Positions 26,503 through 38,437 of a stretch of 64,000 nt of DNA are shown here, in pieces. The position numbers and the translations under genes were made by a program. The notes under the pieces are model-generated. The model worked only from the letters and a program-made list of their open reading frames with translations. It was not told where the DNA came from and searched no databases. Position 1 is the first letter of the stretch, and each line of letters begins with the position of its first letter. The stretch spans positions 5,045,104 to 5,109,103 of the forward strand of contig JAAONU010000001.1 in the NCBI GenBank assembly GCA_012932295.1. The letters run 5' to 3'. The DNA is from Cyclina sinensis. Taxonomy: Eukaryota > Mollusca > Bivalvia > Venerida > Veneridae.

Positions 26503-27870
26503 ACTGTTACTTGCAAGGTTACTTGAGGCCCGCTTCAGACTTAACTAGACATGACACGTATCCAACTTTCACTGTTACTTGCATGGTTACTTGAGGCCCG
26601 CTTCCGTCTTAACTAGTTATGATACATATCCAACCTTTACTGTATCTTGCAAGGTAACTTGAGGCCCGCTTCCGTCTTAACTAGATATGATACGTATCCA
26701 ACCTTTACCGTATCTTGCAAGGTTACTTGAGACCCGCTTCAGTCTTAACTAGATATGATACGTATTCAACCTTTACGGTATCTTGCAAGGTAACTTCAGG
26801 ACCGCTTCAGTCTTAACTAGATATTATACGTATACAACTTTTACTGTATCTTGCAATGTTACTTATGGCCCGTTTCCGTCTTAACTAGATATGATACGTA
26901 TCCAACTTTCACTGTTACTTGCATGGTTACGTAAGGCCCGCTTCCGTCTTAACCAGATATGATACGTATCCGACCTTTACTGTATCGTGCAATGTTACTT
27001 GAGGCCCGCTTCAGTCTTAACTAGATATGATAAGTATCCGACCTTTACTGTATCGTGCAATGTTACTTGAGGCCCGCTTCAGTCTTAAATAGATATGATA
27101 CGTATACAGCTCTTACCGTTACTTGCAAGGTTACTTGAGGCCCGCTTCAGTCTTAACTAGACATGATACGTATCCAACTTTTACTGTAACTTGCAAGGTG
27201 ACTTGAAGCCAGCTTCTGTCTTAACTAGATATGATACGTACCTAACTTTAACTGTTACTTGCAAGGTTACTTGAGACCCGTTCCGTCTTAACTAGACATG
27301 ATACGTTTCTAACTTTTACTGTTACTTGCATGGTTACTTGAGGCCCGCTTCCGTCTTAACTAGACTAGTTACGTATCCAACTTTTACTGCATCTTGCAAG
27401 GTTACTTGAGGCCCGCTTCAGTCTTAACAAGACCAGTCACATATCCAACTTTTACTGTATCTTGCAAGGTTATTTGGGGCCCGCTTCAGTCCTAACTAGA
27501 CATAATACGTATCCAACTTTTACTGTATCTTGCAAGGTTACTTGAGGCTCGCTTCCGTCTTAACTAGACCAGTTACGTATCCAACTTTTACTGTATTTTG
27601 CAAGGTTAGTAGAAGCCCGCTTCCGTCTTAACTAGACCTGTAACGTATCCAACTTTTACTGTAACTTGCAAGGTTACTTGAGGCCCGTTTCAGTCTTAAC
27701 TAGACCAGTTACGTATCCAACTTTTACTGTATATTGCAAGGTTACTTGAGGCCCGCTTCAGTCTTAAATAGATATGATACGTATACAACTTTTACCGTTA
27801 CTTGCAAGGTTACATGAGGCCCGCTTCAGTCTTAACTAGATCAGTTACGTGTCCAACTTGCTTTCTTTAT
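26503..27870. repeat. 68-bp minisatellite abutting the start of copy A
   Basis: About 20 copies of a 68-bp unit with ttgcaaggttacttgaggcc, cgcttcagtcttaactaga and a variable tacgtatcc block. Many copies hold the 10-bp palindrome GATACGTATC. The first copy begins about 50 bases upstream of the copy A start codon, so the array occupies the promoter position of that gene. Confidence 0.92.
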
Positions 27871-29030
27871 TTCTTATGTTATCTATACTCTCAACGTGCC
27901 ATTAAGCTGTATACAAGAAGACAATCGAGAATGTCAAACTTTGTTACCAATTTGACATTTTTCATGTTTCGTATCAATTTCCTTCGCTGTGATCTACGCT
28001 TCATTCTGCCAGCACGAGTAAACTTAAGCTCCCAGTCAGCTATGCATGAACGTTTTGTTTTTCTTGATTTTTAGGAAAATCATATTTAAATCATATTTAT
28101 TGTTTTGTTAAAGAAATCATATTTTACAGTACGAACAGTAAGTGCTGCGTTAAGTTTTCTAATACAACTATGGATGGTAATAGATACTTTAACCAGGTAG
28201 ATTCAGTTGACGAGGAGTAGGAGACATTCTGACTATTTCAGTCCCAGAATGTAGACACTCCTACATGTATTACTAGTTTTAAAAGTCAGACAACTTACCG
28301 AAAAACTATGGTATAATACATTTACATTAGATACTTGTGAAAGTTCTGCATGACAAAGGAAGGAGCAATATATCACCTTTATGCTTTAGGCGGGGGGGGG
28401 GGGGAAGGGGTCGAGAGAGAGGGAGGAGGAATCAAACGCGAGATTCTGTAAAGTTATTCTGTTTTAACTTTGTGATACGGGGTAACATCTTCTGTTTGGA
28501 GACTGTACATGGTAAAATATTTATTGTTCAAAGATTGAAAAGTATCTGATCGTTTCTATTGGCATGGCCTCTCATAATGCCAGTGCTTTATTAATAAACG
28601 GATGTTACATTATCACTGCTGAAAAAGTAAACAAATTAGCCGTAGGTGTTGTTAAAAAAATGTTTATAAATAATTTGTGCAATAAATTTGGCGACAGATG
28701 TTGGCGCTAGACAAGATGTAATGACAGAGTGAACTAACTCAGAAATAAGTCATGAGTGCGTATGGTATATGTTTATATAAAGCGTTCAAAATATGAAAAG
28801 TGAAATAAAATTGCGGTATGTTATGACGATAATTATGACGCTTATACAGAGGACTGCATAAATTAAGATGTGTCAGAAAACGTAATGCTATTAATTAAAA
28901 CAAGAAACACATTAACCAGAGTTAGTGTCTGTCATACGGATACTAGGTAAAGTGCATGATATGAAATAAATGTGTTAATGTTAGTATAAAGCTGTTATAA
29001 TAACATCTAAGATGGTTCCCTAAAATGTTG
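27871..29030. other. Intergenic DNA with a 13-G run
   Basis: Non-coding as far as I can see. A run of 13 G lies at 28392-28404, followed by a purine-rich ggggtcgagagagaggga stretch. Confidence 0.5.
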
Positions 29031-29034
29031 TCAA

Positions 29035-29190
29035 GTTTAGACAGCTCAATGGTTTGGGCGTTTTCTCGCAGTTTGGAGGGTCCCGGGTTCGAATCCAAGC
29101 TCAGAGCATGAGATATACCCTTGGGTTAAGACACTTAATCCATCTGTAGATAAATATCAGTAGTATAAGTTACTTGCTTTTTTCACAATT
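29035..29190 (+). mobile_element. tRNA-derived SINE
   Basis: The head has an A-box-like agctcaatggtttgggcg and a good B box, gggttcgaatcc (29085-29096). The body continues with 'cttgggttaagacacttaatcc', a common SINE body motif. Its end is unclear. Confidence 0.65.
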
Positions 29191-30066
29191 TATTGATTTC
29201 ACCATGAGTGGTATCTCGAGAGAGATGTAACTTAAGTGGAATATCTAATGTCGTTATCAAGCTAAAATAGTTTGTGTAATAACAGATGGTATGCGACTTG
29301 ACACAGCGCAGTTTTGATAATGCTGTATCTTAAACAGATACTACTGACAACCTAGATACAGGGGAGGTAACTTATGAACACATCGACCGTGAGTTTGACT
29401 AGTTTATCTACTTCTAAGATTGGACACATTCTAAACCAGTATCTAAGAAAAGTCTCTTTATTTACAGAGAATCATTCTGTCAAGATCCTGTTACTATGTA
29501 ACAGTGGTTAACTCTTTGAACTGATAAGTCACTAATAGAACCTATATACAGGTTTAGGCTTTAGGGTTTAGGCTACAGTATGTTTTTGTCTCGCAAGATA
29601 TATTGCCAAAGATGAACAGTAAAAGGAGATTGTGAACTGTGTTGCTAAGCTTAGTTAATGTACCTGGAAAGATTTCCATTACAAGTACAACTGATTGATA
29701 AATAATTCGTGGCTGGAATTGAAATATCAATTAAGTATATGTCTTTATGTAGTTCTAAAAAGTCTTGTAGCCATTCATATAAGAGGGGAAAATTACGTAA
29801 GCACAGCCTTCAGGAAGATTCCAATCTAATATAATTGTCCTAATTTAAACAATTAAAAAGCAAATTTGACTATTTAAAGTAAATATAATTTTATTTTCAA
29901 CACAGCCGCAAGAAGATATTTGTTTCTTTAGTTGAAAGTTAGGACCAAAAATAATGTTAAAGAATCATTTTGTATTTTTCAGTAGATCACAAAGTTAATG
30001 TTTTTATGTAAACTTTCAGAGCTTCTTCTTTTCTGTAGAAGTTGTGTTTATTTTAATTCAAAATGT
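29191..30066. other. Non-coding DNA including 3' region of copy B
   Basis: Candidate minus-strand AATAAA hexamers for copy B lie at 30047-30052 and 29890-29895. Nothing else recognised. Confidence 0.45.
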
Positions 30067-33000
30067 TTATTTTCCAACCATTGAAATATTTGTTGGTATT
30101 AGGTCTTTCGGACACCGTTTGTTGGGGTTCCTCCTAAGCACCCATCTGTTTTTACAGCCAATCTGTACACTGATACATTTGGAATCATCTGGCACGTTGA
30201 TTGTGAATGCAGAAGGTAACCTGTTTGTAAAAGATAAACATGTATTCAGTCTACGTAAGAACTTTTGTAGCAAAATTAAACGATATGGAACACCAAACAG
30301 AGGACAACCAGCCACCGACAGGTCGATTAGATTTTTTTATTTGGCTTATAAATTATTTAGTGTTTGTCGAGTATTTACATCTTATTTGACGCGCTCATTT
30401 GACAGGTCATGTCAGACGATTATTAGTACTAATAGGTCACTTAACTTCCTTGTTTGTTGTGAAAAGTTTAACTCTCGAGCCTCCCTATTGGACAAATACT
30501 ATATAAGATATAAAAAAATATTATACGGTACACCCACGCTCCTTCTCTTTAGTGTTCCGTATCGTTCCTTTTTGTAGGTTTCTATTTAGCTTATAACTTA
30601 GACACCGCTTAAACTTCAACATTTAAAAAAACGAAAATATTAAACCGATATCATTATTTCATTCACACTAGTAACAAGTAAAATTATTTCATCATTTTTT
30701 TCTAACTAAGGACTAGCTTAAAAAGATAAAGTACTAAACGAGAGGACCATGTTAGACCTTTATCGCTCATCTGAGTATCACCAGGTTAAACAGCAACGCC
30801 CATGAAAGAATCAATGTTGAAGTTAAAATCTACATTCAAAATTGTATCATCTATTCTAAAGTTCATACACATAGCTTCAAAAACAGAAATTAGGTTCAAG
30901 GTCAATGTCGGCTAAGGTGAAAGTTGGCATTTATACGAAAATTAATAGTACAGTTAAAATTTCCACATTGTAGCTGCAAAATCAAGTAGGTCAGTAGGTC
31001 AAGATAAATGTTGGCAAAGTTCAACGTTGAAATCAGCATGCAAAGATGTAGGTATAATTAATATTTCCATACTACAGCTGCAAAAGAATAGATCAAGATA
31101 AAAATCGAGGTCACTTAAAAATCAAAGTCTAAGTTAAAAATGTGTACATGAGGATCCTTAAAAATAATTCAGAGAATGATTTTTTCTAAATTAATCTATA
31201 TAAATAAAAAGGGCCCCTCCCCCTCATTAACCTAGGGGCATAATATGAACAATCTTTATGGCCTATTGTTTTTGACAAGAAGATTTGTGAAGATTTCATA
31301 TTTTACAAGCGGTATTTTTCAAGAGTCATGGCAGATAACCTCCAGATAATGCTTCGTGAAATACATTTTAGCCCGAGGCCTTGTGGTTTCAGTGAAGAAG
31401 ATTTTCAAAGTTTTCCATATATACCTCAATGGAAATCAAAGTTTTCCCGGGGCAGATCATTTCTGACTCGGGAACATAATTTGAACAATCTTAGTATGGG
31501 TCTAGTAGAGGACGCTACACACTAAATACTTAAAAAAGGTGGAAAATGTATATCAGGAAAACCCACAGTAAAAATACCTCCTCCCTGTATCAAAAAGTAG
31601 AAGAAAAGACAGCATAAGTTAATTAAAATCAATTAAAAACACCCAAAACAATTATCGAAAACGAGAACCCTTGCAACGGTCAGTGGCAAAACATTTAGGG
31701 CCTATGGTTTCTGAAAAGAAAATTTTCAAAGATTTTATATTCTAAAGAAATAGAACCCGCTGCGGAGTAAATTTCGACCCCAGAGATGTAATTTGAACAG
31801 TCTTGGTAGAAGAAACCCAGGTAATGCTCCGTGCAAAAAATCAAAATTTTCTTTCCATATTTCAATGGAAATCAAGTGATCCTGGCCCCAAAGGCAGGGC
31901 CATTTTTAATTATCTTAGTAGAGGTCTACTAGAGGATGTTACCAACCATATTTCAGTGTCTTAGGCCTGGTGGTTTCAGACAAAAAGATTGTAAATGTTT
32001 TTCATTTTGGTTGCCATAGTAACCACAATTCTAGGAGAGGAATTCATTTCTTGGAACTGCTTTGGCAGATCTTAATGCAAAGAACATCTTTATTAACATT
32101 CATTTACTTTGACTCGGTGGTTTTGGAGTAGAAGTCGTTTAAATGTCAAGTGGTGACGGACATCACACCTCACACTCTATACCATACATCACCCTTGAGC
32201 ACTTTGTGCTCAGGTGAGCTATAAAATAGGCCCATGTTTTTCCTTGCACTCTTATATTAGTGAATGTACAAACACTACACAATACATAAAGGGCTATGTT
32301 CTTAAATCTAAATACAAAACGAACACATTGTTTAATGGAGTTCTTACATAAAACCGATTTACGTTCTTTGATTAATAGTATTATGCCTAGACTGGGACTT
32401 GATAGTATTATGCCTAGACTGGGACTTGAAAGTATTAAACCTAGACTGGGACTTGATAGTATTAAACCTAGACTGGGATTTGATAGTATTAAACCTAGAC
32501 TGGGACTTGATAGTATTGAACCTAGACTGGGACTTGATAGTATTATACCTAGACTGGGACTTGATAGTATTGAACCTAGACTGGGACTTGATAGTATTAT
32601 ACCTAGACTGGGACTTGATAGTATTATACCTAGACTGGGACTTGATAGTATTATACCTAGACTGGGACTTGATAGTATTAAACCTAGACTGGGACTTGAT
32701 AGTATTATACCTAGACTGGGACTTGATAGTATTATACCTAGACTGGGACTTGATAGTATTAAACCTAGACTGGGGCTTGATAGTATTATACATAGACTGG
32801 TACTTGATAGTATTGAACCTAGACTGGGACTTGATAGTATTATACCTAGACTGGGACTTGATAGTATTATACCTAGACTGGGACTTGATAGTATTATACC
32901 TAGACTGGGACTTGATAGTATTGAACCTAGACTGGGACTTGATAGTATTATACCTAGACTGGGACTTGATAGTATTGAACCTAGACTGGGTCTTGATAGT

Positions 33001-36000
33001 ATTGAATCTAGACTGGGACTTGATAGTATTGAACCTAGACTGGGATTTGATAGTATTGAATCTAGACTGGAACTTGATAGTATTGAAACCTAGACTGGGA
33101 CTTGATAGTATTGAAACAAGAATGGGACTTGATAGTATTAAACCTAGACTGGGACTTGATAGTATTGAACCTAGACTGGAACTTGATAGTATTATGCCTA
33201 GACTGGGACTTGATAGTATTATACCTAGACTGGGACTTGATAGTATTGAACCTAGACTCGAACTTGACAGTATTATGCCTAGACTGGGACTTGATAGTAT
33301 TATACCTAGACTGGGACTTGATAGTATCATACATAGACTGGGACTTGATAGTATTGAACCTAGACTGGGACTTGATAGTATTGAACCTAGACTGGGACTT
33401 GATAGTATTATACCTAGACTGGGACTTGATAGTATTGAACCTAGACTGGGACTTGATAGTATTATACCTAGACTTGGACTTGATAGAATTGAACCTAGAC
33501 TGGGACTTGATAATATTCAGTCTAGACTGGGACTTGATAGTATTGAACCTAGACTAGGACTTGAAAGTATTAAACCTAGACTAGGACTTGATAGTATTGA
33601 ACCTAGTGAATGTACAATCAATACACAACACATAAAGGGCTATGTTTTTAAATCTAAATAGAAAAGGAACACATTGTTTTATGGAGTTCTTACATAAAAC
33701 CGTTTTACGTTCTTTGATTAATAGTATTATGCCTAGACTGGGACTTGATAGTATTATGCCTAGACTGGGACTTAAAAGTATTATACCTAGACTGGGACTT
33801 GATAGTATTGAACCTAGACTGGGACTTGATAGTATTAAACCTAGACTGGGACTTGATAGTATTGAACCTAGACTGGGACTTGATAGTATTATACCTAGAC
33901 TGGGACTTGATAGTATTATACCTAGACTGGAACTTAATAGTATTATACCTAGACTTGGACTTGATAGTATTGAACCTATACTGGGACTTGATAGTATTGA
34001 ACCTAGACTGGGACTTGATAGTATTAAGCCTAGACTGGGACTTGATAGTATTAAACCTAGACTGGGACTTGATAGTATTATACCTAGACTGGGACTTCAT
34101 AGTATTGAAACCTAGACTGGGACTTGAAATACTGAAAGTATTATACCTAGACTGGGACTTGATAGTATTAAACCTAGACTGGGACTTGAAAGTATTATAC
34201 CTAGACTGGGACTTGATAGTATTGAACCTAGACTGGGACTTGATAGTATCATGCCTGGACTGGGACTTGATAGTATTAAGCCTAGACTGAGACTTGATAG
34301 TATTATGCCTAGACTAGGACTTGGTTAAAACAATTTTGATTTATGTCTCGTTCTGGATCCCAGAAATCTTTTATTAATCTTTGTATAAATAAAAAAAATA
34401 CATGATTCAAAAGTAGTTAATGTATGATCGTTTAGGTTCTTCAAAAGAGAAGTTACCATACATTAAAGTATGACTACGTATCTAGTTTACCAACAGCAAT
34501 AATATAAAAGGCAAGTTCTTCATCTATCTAGTATCGACGGTACCGGTTGCTCGTATGGCCAACGTCGTTATTTAAGGTTATAGGGAGTAGTGCAAGATAC
34601 TGAGAGACTTTCCGGAGACACTTGTCTTACTTTTACGACCCATTGTATAGACAAATACATGAAACCACGGTTAGAAAGAATTATAGTTGATATAAGGTTA
34701 TTAATTTGGAAATAAGGCAATATGCCAGACATACCACATGCATGTAACAATATTATCATAAGTGTAAGTGATTGAGCGGGGGTCGAACACGCCACCGTAA
34801 GACATTCCAGTCTTTCGTTACCAATGGACCACTGATCCCCGTCTCAAACAGATGTTTGTGTTTCTATACATGTTTTGTCATCGATAGCTGCTGTCCAAAG
34901 ACAACCAATAAAACGTTATTATAAAAATAATACAGACGTCATTTCCTTGGCAGATAAGGCAATTCCTATTTGAATTTATTGGGTACTCATATGACCCACA
35001 TCCCTTTAACATTTTAGTTATTTTAGGTTGAGGATGGACATTTCACAATGCAGAAAAATATCTCATTAAAGAGGCGCTCTACTTTTATGTGCACAATGTA
35101 CAGCATCGATACTATGGACTCGTCTAAAAGAGTATTAGTTGTGTTAGTGGAAGAGTTGAGGATCGAAATTGCTATGCGTGGATCACAAATTCTGTACATT
35201 AGCCCTGGTCTATTACTCTGTCCCCCACCCCCGCGCCACACTCCGACCCCAACCACCACCCCTTTAAAACAGGCCTGCTGATCAGACCTGACTGGCAGTA
35301 TTTGACAGTACTTTATTAACTAAATATATAGACTTATCATCTATATATTGATAAGCATCCGAATCGTGGTACTTTGGAGTGTTAATGCCTTTTTAATTTT
35401 GTCACTGACGTCGAGTTGCAAAAGAATAAAATTTAAAATGTGTTTTTAATCTGTATAATAACAATGACAATAACAATATTATCCAGGACTTATGCATTTA
35501 AAGAAAAAATAAAATCAAAGTGGAAATTTCAGTAATTGATTTGTCATGCGAACTGACAGAAATCAAGGGATTTATAGAAAACCCCAACTAACTATTTGCT
35601 TTAATTGTATTAATGGTTATTCACTTTTGGTGTGATTACTATCTTATTCAATGCTTGATTTGTCAACATGTGTATAATGTGTTATGTTTGTAAAGAATAA
35701 AAAGCCCTCTTACGTTGCACAATCGAGACCTTTTCTTGTACATTTACACTTCATGCACGTGTCATAGTCCTTGAAGACAGATTTCGGAAGCATCCGCACT
35801 CCGTTGTATGTACAAAACCTAACCGTCTTCCCATATTCTGCAAATATCATCAGTCATATTTCACAACAGTTTCTATTTGCACGCTGGTTTTTGCTTTTTT
35901 CTCTCCACCTTTTGTCGAATATAATTAAAACAGGTTGAAATATCATGTAAAGGTATATGTACTGAAGATAAAGTACGCGCCAAAACTGATCAGCTGTATC

Positions 36001-36222
36001 ATATGTACGTGTTCATTTCTATTCCTGTATAACTAGTGATTAGTTTTTATTAATGCGATGAACATGCGACTTTTGTAATACAAAAATTTTAGAGTGGTCT
36101 CTTAAGTTTCTAGGAGAAAAGAACTTACCTTCTACGGTTTCGATCGGCGCAAATGAGACTGCCCCGAACACCAGAGCGAGGGACACGAGGATGAGGAACA
36201 CTGACAAATGTAGCTTTTCCAT
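30067..36222 (-). CDS. Beta-microseminoprotein-like secreted protein, copy B
   Basis: Three exons on the minus strand: 36222-36129, 35837-35714 and 30220-30067 (stop 30067-30069), with intron phases 1 and 2 as in copies A and C. The product is 123 residues. The signal peptide is ~1-20 (hydrophobic [15 protein letters not shown]). Cysteines lie at 40, 59, 62, 64, 71, 88, 95 and 109. The segments [13 protein letters not shown] and [12 protein letters not shown] parallel copy C (VFKDYDSCSKCYC, WVLKKNNNKRCP). Intron 2 is 5.5 kb and contains a hairpin-type repeat, a 27-bp minisatellite and a SINE. Exon 3 was assigned because it is the only matching third exon in phase; it could belong to an unseen gene. 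Probably extracellular; molecular role unknown. Confidence 0.78.
30758..32226 (-). mobile_element. Hairpin-ended bivalve repeat inside intron 2 of copy B
   Basis: The ends are inverted: TTTATCGCTCATCTGAG near 30759 and its near complement ctcaggtgagctataaa at 32210-32226. The right end forms a hairpin, TGAGCAC ttt GTGCTCA, near 32195-32211. The body contains several 'ggtggtttcagacaaaaaga'-type units and 'ggtcaaggtcaatg' cores. This pattern is common in clams and is non-coding. Confidence 0.65.
32260..34326. repeat. 27-bp minisatellite with a higher-order duplication
   Basis: Some 65-70 copies of a 27-bp unit built on cctagactgggacttgatag. A non-repeat leader of about 120 bases (gtgaatgtaca ... 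ctttgattaat) occurs at ~32260 and again at ~33606, so a block of leader plus array was duplicated. The unit is a multiple of three with few stops, making long spurious frames on both strands. Confidence 0.95.
34762..34848 (-). mobile_element. tRNA-derived SINE head, minus strand
   Basis: Read on the minus strand: an A-box-like ggatcagtggtccattggta and a B-box-like gtgttcgaccccc. It closely resembles the head at 37517-37590, so both belong to one SINE family. It lies in intron 2 of copy B. Confidence 0.65.
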
Positions 36223-36283
36223 TTTGCAAGTAAACAAAACACCTGACGACTTGCTTTGCTTTAATATGCTGCTTGACACAACC

Positions 36284-36291
36284 TATTTATA
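36284..36291 (-). promoter_or_regulatory. TATA box of copy B
   Basis: Minus-strand TATAAATA, 62-69 bases before the ATG of copy B. It would place transcription start near 36255 and leave a 5' UTR of about 30 bases. Confidence 0.6.
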
Positions 36292-36592
36292 TCGTCACAT
36301 TTTTAAAGAGGCCCGGCAGACAGCTGTTTACTGATAACAAGGGATCTTTTTTTTCAAACAACCATGCATGTGTGCTTAACTCTTAAGTAAGAACTTGCAA
36401 AGGCTAGTGAGACTGCGTCATTTCTTCTTCACGACGTCATAGATAAATTGTTTTCTGTGGTGTAGTCTCTTCACAGAGTAGAGCAAACGAAGAGCTATGT
36501 GTGGAGTTCATACACGGGAAATATGTACCATGATTCTACATAAAACTAATACAAAGAACACTGACTATTATGGTATTTCGTGTTCTAGTAAC

Positions 36593-36839
36593 GGCGGGTT
36601 TAGAAGAGCACCGTCACGACAGTACACCGACACGCCAAAAAAGAGGGTCGCCGAAACGATACATTTTACTATTGTCTTGACATAGTTTCACGCTTCATAT
36701 GAAAATATCGTATCGGCGCCCTTTCCCTAATGTTATCTCGTGCCGCCGCGTCTTGAAGGTCGCTAGCACGCCGACACGTTTGAACTAGGTTATTTGGCGT
36801 GTCAGTGTACTGTCGTGACGGCGCTCTTCCAAACCCGCC
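36593..36839. mobile_element. MITE-like element with ~50-bp inverted ends
   Basis: The left arm starts GGCGGGTTTAGAAGAGC (36593) and the right arm is its near-perfect inverse ending at 36839, about 93% identical over 45-50 bases. A second, inner inverted pair (gtcgccgaaacgatac / gtatcggcgcc) extends the fold. It is 247 bp, non-coding and GC-richer than its flanks. No clear target duplication is seen. Confidence 0.75.
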
Positions 36840-36874
36840 TATTGCAGTTAAATGTATTGTTATAACTAACAATT

Positions 36875-37010
36875 AATGTTGGTGCTACTGCTGCTGTTGT
36901 TTTTCCTGCTACTTGCCGCTACTGTTGCTGTCGTTGGTGCTACTGCTGTTGTTGCTGCTAATGTGTGTTGTTGCTGTGGTTACTGTTACTGTTATTATTT
37001 GTTGTTCTTC
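36875..37010. repeat. Imperfect GTT/GCT-rich trinucleotide tract
   Basis: Interrupted triplet repeat (gttgctgct, gttgttgctg, actgttactg). It produces a Leu/Ala/Val-rich artefactual frame. Confidence 0.7.
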
Positions 37011-37516
37011 TTAATATTACATGAACGACCACACGCGATAACCTTCGATCAAATTGCATGTTTTGGACGGCGAAAACAATAAGAATGCGAATAAAATGCA
37101 AATATACCCAGACTCACCTCGTATGCCTGTTTTTTTTTTTTTCTTCTCGAGCTGTTGCAAAGGTTTGCTAATCCATTTGTCGGCAATTTTTACACTTAGA
37201 TTGCTATTAGCCGTATTATATAGGATTACCATCACGTCGTCTGTGCAATCGTTTTAAATGAGTACTGACCTTCCATGTTCTATCTAGTTCTAATCAGCCA
37301 TGGAAAATCAAGTTCTTATAAAGGACAAATGTATAAAAATTAGTGTTTTTGACAGTGTTATAGTTCATTCATCTTCACTTGTTCTAGCGGCTTCTTTTGC
37401 AATAATTTTCACACTTTCTTTGTCATAGTTGACATATACATGGTTAAGTGCAGTTGCCAATCTCAATTTTCTTATTATTGAATGCTGGATGGTGTTTATG
37501 GCGAGGATCTTCATGG

Positions 37517-37735
37517 GAGCGGATCAGTGGTCCAGTGGTAAAGCGCTGTACTGCTAACCCAGGGGTCCCGAGATCGACCCCCCGCTCCTCCACTATCATT
37601 ACTAATTGTCTTTCGGATGAGACGTTAAACCGAGGTCCCATATATCAGTGCTATACACTGAGCATGCAAAAGAACCAGAAGTGTTTCTGGATTGGGATGC
37701 TGTCTGTATCTTGATAGATAGAGGAACTTGATCGT
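37517..37735 (+). mobile_element. tRNA-derived SINE with body domain
   Basis: The head has an A-box-like tggtccagtggtaaagcg and a B-box-like gagatcgacccc. The body contains tttcggatgagacgttaaac and cgaggtccc, a block recurrent in marine-invertebrate SINEs. It lies between copies B and C. Confidence 0.75.
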
Positions 37736-38437
37736 AATACATCACTTGAACCTAATCTATCTAAAGGTGAAACGTTCAAACTGAAATATTCGATCCTTAA
37801 AGAGAGTCCTGTTCCCCAAGAGACATTATTTTAAAAGTTTACTACCAAGCAATTGACTTCGAGGACTTCACTCCTGAAATTATCAATTCTATCTTTTATG
37901 GAAATAGTTATTGTTCTTTTTCAGCCGGTATAAACCTTAGGTTTTCAGTGAGACCTAATATAGCCGTATTCTTAAATTGAAAGACGAACTCATAACCGTT
38001 CCTCTAGATCCACGTGACTGTAGAGTTGTTGGACTTATTAATTTTCATATTATCTTTGATGTTTTATGAATAAGAGTAAAGTATATGGCGTCATTGTTTG
38101 GATTTTCAATTTACACCATGTGTCTCTTTAATTGTTAGTTATTGCCTGCTTACATAAGGAGCTGAAATATTCAAACATTTTCAAAACGATTTCTGAAATA
38201 TGTTCCGGTGACCTTTTTCATGTGACTATAAGAAAGGAAATTCTTAAGTCCTACCAGCTGCTTGCATTTCGAGATTATAGTAAATAATGCGTGATTCTTA
38301 GGCCAAAATGGCATGATCGGTGTACAGAAGTGTTCATAATCTTAGGCCAATAAACGGAAGTGTTTATAATCCTGTTAATTACAGAAAATGCATACAGCAT
38401 GCAGTAAACCATCGTTATTCTATACAGAACTTGAAGC
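37736..38437. other. 5' flank of MSMB-like copy C
   Basis: Non-coding. A CCAAT-type ggccaataaac lies near 38345, about 90 bases before the start codon. No clear TATA box is seen at the usual distance. Confidence 0.4.

Noticed and set aside
30044..30577. 177-residue plus-strand frame
   Set aside because: It is antisense to exon 3 of copy B and has no recognisable features.
32296..34290. Very long open frames on both strands with Leu-Asp or Ser-Arg repeats
   Set aside because: They arise because a 27-bp minisatellite is a multiple of three and lacks stops in several frames. There is no codon bias, start context or unique domain.
34568..34795. Minus frame ending QWVVK ... as a possible third exon of copy B
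   Set aside because: It lacks the paired cysteines and the K/R-C-P tail. The exon at 30067-30220 has all of them and the right phase.
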